Shown: positions 60,758 to 64,000 of the stretch, in pieces
Numbering within the stretch: the first letter of the stretch is position 1
Layout: every line of letters begins with the position of its first letter
Assembly (NCBI GenBank): GCA_049340005.1
Contig: JBMPIY010000006.1
Source: CAXBDP01 sp963974465
Lineage (GTDB): Bacteria; Bacteroidota; Bacteroidia; Cytophagales; Cyclobacteriaceae
DNA length: 64,000 bases
Strand: one strand, 5' to 3'
Program-made: the position numbers and the translations under genes
Notes under the pieces: model-generated
What the model was told of the DNA's origin: nothing
Database searches by the model: none
The model's input: the letters and a program-made list of their open reading frames with translations, nothing else

Positions 60758-63478
60758 ATGGAAACACAGCAATTAAAACATTCTTATTCAAGAGCTGTAT
60801 ATTCAGGTCTGGTTACTTTCTTTCTGCTATTTTTTATAGCACAGTTTTTAAATTATAAAATATATCAGAAGTCAGAGGAAGAAGAGTATCAGCGGACTGT
60901 AAATGAATCCATATCTATTACTAGCAGGCTGCAATCTTCCCTCAATTATAGTCTTTCTGCTACAAAATCTCTGGCTTTCTTAATCCAAGAAAACGGAGCC
61001 CCAGATAATTTTGAATTTATCGCTGAAGGCTTATTGCAGGCCAACCAATATATAGATGCTATCCAATTAGTGCAAGGTGGAGTAATCACCAATGTTTTTC
61101 CAATTGAAGGAAACGAATCTGTCATTGGCTATGATATTTTGGCTGATACTCTCGTAAATAGAGAAGCATTTGAAGCTATTGAGAAAAGAGAGCTTTACTT
61201 TGCTGGCCCGATTAATCTCCGTCAAGGTGGAGTTGCTGTAATTGGTCGATTGCCAATATTTATTGATGATGATTTCTTTGGTTTCTCAGCAGTGATAATA
61301 AAAATCCCGACGCTGCTCGAAGCTGCTGGTATAAACCTGAATAGCAGTAGTTATGATTACATGTTGTCAAAAATAAATCGTAATACTGAAGTTGAAGAGT
61401 TTTTTATTTCAACTAGCGATTTTGAGATTGATGCTGATGTAGTAAAATCTAATATTTTAGTTGGTGAATGGACACTGTATGTGAAGCCAAAATTGCCCAA
61501 TACCATTTTCAATAGCCTACCTTTTGCCATTCTAGGATTCCTATTTTCATTAATTGGAGCTGTTTTTATTTGGTATGTATCAAAGCAGCCTATTGAATTG
61601 AAGCACCTAGTTGAGGAGAAATCAAACCAAATTTTACAACAAGAGCGAAAATATAGGGCTTTATTAGAGAATGGAACTGATGGTATAGTAGTGCTAAATG
61701 CCGAAGGGAACCCAGTTTACGTCACGCCATCTGTGGAGCATATACTTGGCTATTCTAAAGAAGAAGCTTTCAATTTGAATTTATTTGAATTAATGCATCC
61801 AGATGACGTTGAAAAAATTCAAGGGATTATGGTGAAGGTTTTGGAGAGCCCAGGAATTCCTATAAAGGGTTTTCCAGGTCGCACAAAACATAAAAATGGC
61901 ACGTGGAGATACTTAGATGCCACTATTACCAATATGATCCATGATCCAAGTATTGGTGGAATCGTAGATAATTTCAGGGATGTAACCGACAGAGTGCAAG
62001 CTGAAAATGCAAAGGAGTACGAGCGGCAAAATAAAGAAGCATTAATTAATAGTACTCAAGATCTAATTTGGAGTGTTGCCACAGATTTCAGGCTTATTAC
62101 TGCAAATGAAGCGTTTTTACAGAACCTTAAAGATTATACTGGAAATGAGCTAAAACCAGGTGATGACCTAATAATGGCCGGTAAATATCCAATTGACTTT
62201 TTGGAATTTTGGAGCAAACTATACAAGCGTGCACTAGATGGCGAGTCTTTTCAACAAGTAGTTTATATACCACCAATAGATGGTGCTACAGAAAGCTGGG
62301 CGGATATCAGCTTTAGTCCCATTATCATTGACTCTAAAATTGAAGGAATAGCCTGCTACAGTAGGGACATTACCGAAGTGAAGTTGTCCGAAATTGCATT
62401 ACAAAAAGCCTTCAAAGAGAAGAATGAAATATTAGAAAGTATAGGTGATGGCTTTTATGCAGTAGATAAAACCTGGAAAGTAACTTATTGGAATTATCAT
62501 GCGGAAAACTTACTACAAAGGAAGCGGGAGGAGATGATTGGAGCCAATTTGTGGGATAAATTCCCTGAGACAGTGAAGCTTTCATTTTATCAACATTATC
62601 AAGCAGCATTATCCACTGGCTTGGTTTCCCATTTCGAAGAATATTTCCCACCATTATCTGCTTGGTTCGAAGTTAGTGCGTATCCATCATCCAATGGTTT
62701 AGCAGTGTATTTCAAAGATGTTACCGAAAGGAAGCAAACAGAGAAGCAACTTCAAGAGCTTAATGAAGACCTAATTCGTCAAGCAAAAGAGCTGGAAATT
62801 TCCAATAAAGAATTAGAGCAATTTGCCTACGTTGCATCTCACGATTTACAAGAACCTCTTAGGATGATCACTGGGTTTCTGACACTGATTGAGAAAAAGT
62901 ATAATGAAATATTGGATGAGCGGGGTAAAAAATATATCTACTTTGCAATTGATGGTGCCAAAAGGATGCGGCAAATCATTCTCGATTTACTAGAATTTTC
63001 TCGACTCAGCAATTCGGATGAAGAAATTGAGCTCGTGGACCTCCAAGATATTATGAATGAAGTTTTGGTGTTAAACAGAAAAACAATTTCTGAAAATAGG
63101 GCTAGAATAAAATTCGAGAATTTACCAAAGTTAAGAGCTGTGAGGGTCTCGATGCTTCAGTTGTTTCAAAACTTGGTGAATAATGGATTGAAGTATAAGC
63201 GGGAGGGTGTTCAGCCAACAGTCTCAATTAATGCTAAGGAAATTGGCGATTTTTGGCAATTCTCAGTAAACGATAATGGTATCGGAATCGACAAGAATTA
63301 TTTCGATAGAATTTTCGTGATCTTTCAGCGCCTCAATAGAAAAGAAGAGTATTCAGGAACAGGAATGGGATTGGCAATTTGCAAAAAGGTAATTGAAGGA
63401 ATGGGCGGTAGAATTTGGGTAGAATCAGAAAAAGGAATTGGTTCTACTTTTTATTTCACCTTGCCAAAAACTACCTAG
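60758..63478 (+). CDS. Membrane sensor histidine kinase with CHASE-like sensor and PAS domains
   Basis: The 906-residue protein from ATG 60758 (a TTG at 60743 would add five residues) has TM1 at about 12-36, an extracellular CHASE-like domain (about 40-245), TM2 at about 247-270, three PAS/PAC units (about 285-410, 415-540 and 545-670, with FRDVTDRV-type PAC ends), a HisKA dimerisation domain with phospho-acceptor His695 (ASHDLQEPLRMI) and a HATPase (NDNGIGIDKNYFDRIF and GTGMGLAICKKVIE). A small response regulator follows after 50 bp and is the probable partner. Confidence 0.93.
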   Translation: METQQLKHSYSRAVYSGLVTFFLLFFIAQFLNYKIYQKSEEEEYQRTVNESISITSRLQSSLNYSLSATKSLAFLIQENGAPDNFEFIAEGLLQANQYIDAIQLVQGGVITNVFPIEGNESVIGYDILADTLVNREAFEAIEKRELYFAGPINLRQGGVAVIGRLPIFIDDDFFGFSAVIIKIPTLLEAAGINLNSSSYDYMLSKINRNTEVEEFFISTSDFEIDADVVKSNILVGEWTLYVKPKLPNTIFNSLPFAILGFLFSLIGAVFIWYVSKQPIELKHLVEEKSNQILQQERKYRALLENGTDGIVVLNAEGNPVYVTPSVEHILGYSKEEAFNLNLFELMHPDDVEKIQGIMVKVLESPGIPIKGFPGRTKHKNGTWRYLDATITNMIHDPSIGGIVDNFRDVTDRVQAENAKEYERQNKEALINSTQDLIWSVATDFRLITANEAFLQNLKDYTGNELKPGDDLIMAGKYPIDFLEFWSKLYKRALDGESFQQVVYIPPIDGATESWADISFSPIIIDSKIEGIACYSRDITEVKLSEIALQKAFKEKNEILESIGDGFYAVDKTWKVTYWNYHAENLLQRKREEMIGANLWDKFPETVKLSFYQHYQAALSTGLVSHFEEYFPPLSAWFEVSAYPSSNGLAVYFKDVTERKQTEKQLQELNEDLIRQAKELEISNKELEQFAYVASHDLQEPLRMITGFLTLIEKKYNEILDERGKKYIYFAIDGAKRMRQIILDLLEFSRLSNSDEEIELVDLQDIMNEVLVLNRKTISENRARIKFENLPKLRAVRVSMLQLFQNLVNNGLKYKREGVQPTVSINAKEIGDFWQFSVNDNGIGIDKNYFDRIFVIFQRLNRKEEYSGTGMGLAICKKVIEGMGGRIWVESEKGIGSTFYFTLPKTT

Positions 63479-63528
63479 TCAAACAAAGTTCTTCGAAATA
63501 GCTTATATTAGAGTCAATTTCAAATCCA

Positions 63529-63957
63529 ATGAAACATATCCATATCTTATTGGTAGAAGACAACGAAGGGGACATCTTGCTTACTACCGAAGCCCTTGAA
63601 GAAGGAAAAATCATCAATGATGTAAGTGTAGCGCGTGATGGAGAGGAAGCCATCGATTTTTTAAATAAAAGAGGGGTATTTTCGGATGCCAGTACACCCG
63701 ATTTGATTTTGTTGGATGTGAACCTGCCAAAAATGAATGGACATGAAGTACTTGAGTATATTAAGTCTACTGAGCATTTAAAGCATATCCCAGTAATTAT
63801 TTTGACTACATCTTCTTCGCACAAAGATATTCTACATGCCTATAAGAATTTTGCAAATGCATATATCACCAAGCCTGTAGATGTTGATGACTTTATTAAA
63901 GTACTCACAACTGTTGAGGATTTTTGGATTGGGATAGTGCAACTACCCAGTAATTGA
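63529..63957 (+). CDS. Single-domain response regulator (Rcp1-like)
   Basis: The 142-residue protein is a stand-alone receiver: Glu10-Asp11 acidic pair (LLVEDNEGD), phospho-acceptor Asp63 (LLDVNLPKMNG), Thr of ILTTSS and Lys115 (YITKP). The VEDNEGD start and the long loop before Asp63 are typical of Rcp1-type regulators that pair with PAS-rich kinases. No output domain; it likely relays phosphate or acts by protein contact. Complete within the window. Confidence 0.93.
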   Translation: MKHIHILLVEDNEGDILLTTEALEEGKIINDVSVARDGEEAIDFLNKRGVFSDASTPDLILLDVNLPKMNGHEVLEYIKSTEHLKHIPVIILTTSSSHKDILHAYKNFANAYITKPVDVDDFIKVLTTVEDFWIGIVQLPSN

Positions 63958-64000
63958 AAATCGAACATTTGCCTATTTGTAGAGAGTCAATTTTCTAGAC

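Larger units (their letters stand above)
760..63206. repeat. Dispersed GCGGGAGG octamer family, 38 exact copies
   Basis: Start positions of GCGGGAGG on the plus strand: 760, 3363, 6212, 9564, 13276, 13997, 19851, 22657, 29145, 35549, 36547, 37388, 38508, 42446, 44268, 47694, 51041, 55809, 60120, 62524, 63199. Start positions of CCTCCCGC (minus-strand copies): 2249, 4166, 7033, 8997, 11371, 13658, 18728, 20529, 30460, 31478, 33417, 34090, 35509, 38950, 43704, 45224, 60137. Almost all lie inside genes, in all three reading frames and both orientations. One-mismatch relatives include 15727, 34043, 36034, 49074, 56422 and 59108 regions. Manual reading; a few copies may have been missed. Confidence 0.93.

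Noticed and set aside
760..63206. GCGGGAGG as a set of Shine-Dalgarno sequences
   Set aside because: Copies occur deep inside genes, on both strands and not before start codons; genuine SD sites in the window (10780-10785, 60384-60390) have a different flank.

Overview
The window is about 64 kb of low-GC (roughly 38 to 40% by eye), gene-dense chromosome from a member of the Bacteroidota, most likely a marine or environmental Cytophagales-type bacterium. The evidence is a fused CcoN-CcoO cbb3 oxidase, a CzcA-TolC fusion, a giant surface protein with a type IX secretion C-terminal sorting domain, a PID-CTERM-like small protein, transmembrane AraC-type regulators, scarce Shine-Dalgarno sites and Bacteroidota-style promoters (TTG, about 19-20 nt, TAnnTTTG). 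No plasmid or phage genes, CRISPR array, rRNA or convincing tRNA was seen. Genus cannot be fixed from the sequence alone. Layout: (1) 1-76 is the 3' end (domains V and VI) of a group II intron that stops exactly at the stop codon of a minus-strand polysaccharide-polymerase-like gene. (2) 0.1-6 kb is the edge of a surface polysaccharide locus: Wzy/EpsG-like membrane protein, GNAT enzyme, Wzc-type tyrosine kinase with a Tyr-Gly tail, UDP-glucuronate 4-epimerase. (3) 6-8.5 kb: tag glycosylase, a membrane protein and a PDZ retropepsin-like protein. (4) 8.6-14.6 kb: the cbb3 oxidase operon ccoNO-ccoQ-ccoP-ccoG-ccoH plus a TauE/SafE-type membrane protein, preceded by an FNR-like box inside an inverted repeat. 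(5) 14.6-22.9 kb: SRPBCC protein, DUF72 protein, then a metal-efflux set (CDF exporter, small secreted protein, CzcA-TolC fusion, CzcB lipoprotein). (6) 22.9-28.9 kb: a TPR-CHAT caspase-like protein convergent with an ECF sigma factor and a membrane anti-sigma-like TPR protein, followed by a response regulator. (7) 29-51.7 kb: mainly housekeeping genes (glyA, tatC, rpiB, rbfA, LolC/E-like, SNF2 helicase, BASS transporter, recF, pdhA, YfgM-like, ribH, aspartate kinase, rfbC, SDR, TPR protein, ComA-like, DUF368, aroE, uvrB). (8) 51.9-64 kb: transmembrane AraC regulator, a 2243-residue repeat adhesin with T9SS signal, a PID-CTERM-like protein, a small protein, a CHASE-PAS histidine kinase and a small response regulator. 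The most striking signal is not a gene. The asymmetric octamer GCGGGAGG (or its complement CCTCCCGC) occurs 38 times by manual reading, on both strands, in all three reading frames and across almost all gene families, where well under one copy is expected from base composition. It looks like a genome-wide recognition word, for example a Chi-like recombination site or a DNA uptake word, and it is absent from the CHAT/sigma region and nearly absent from the adhesin region.
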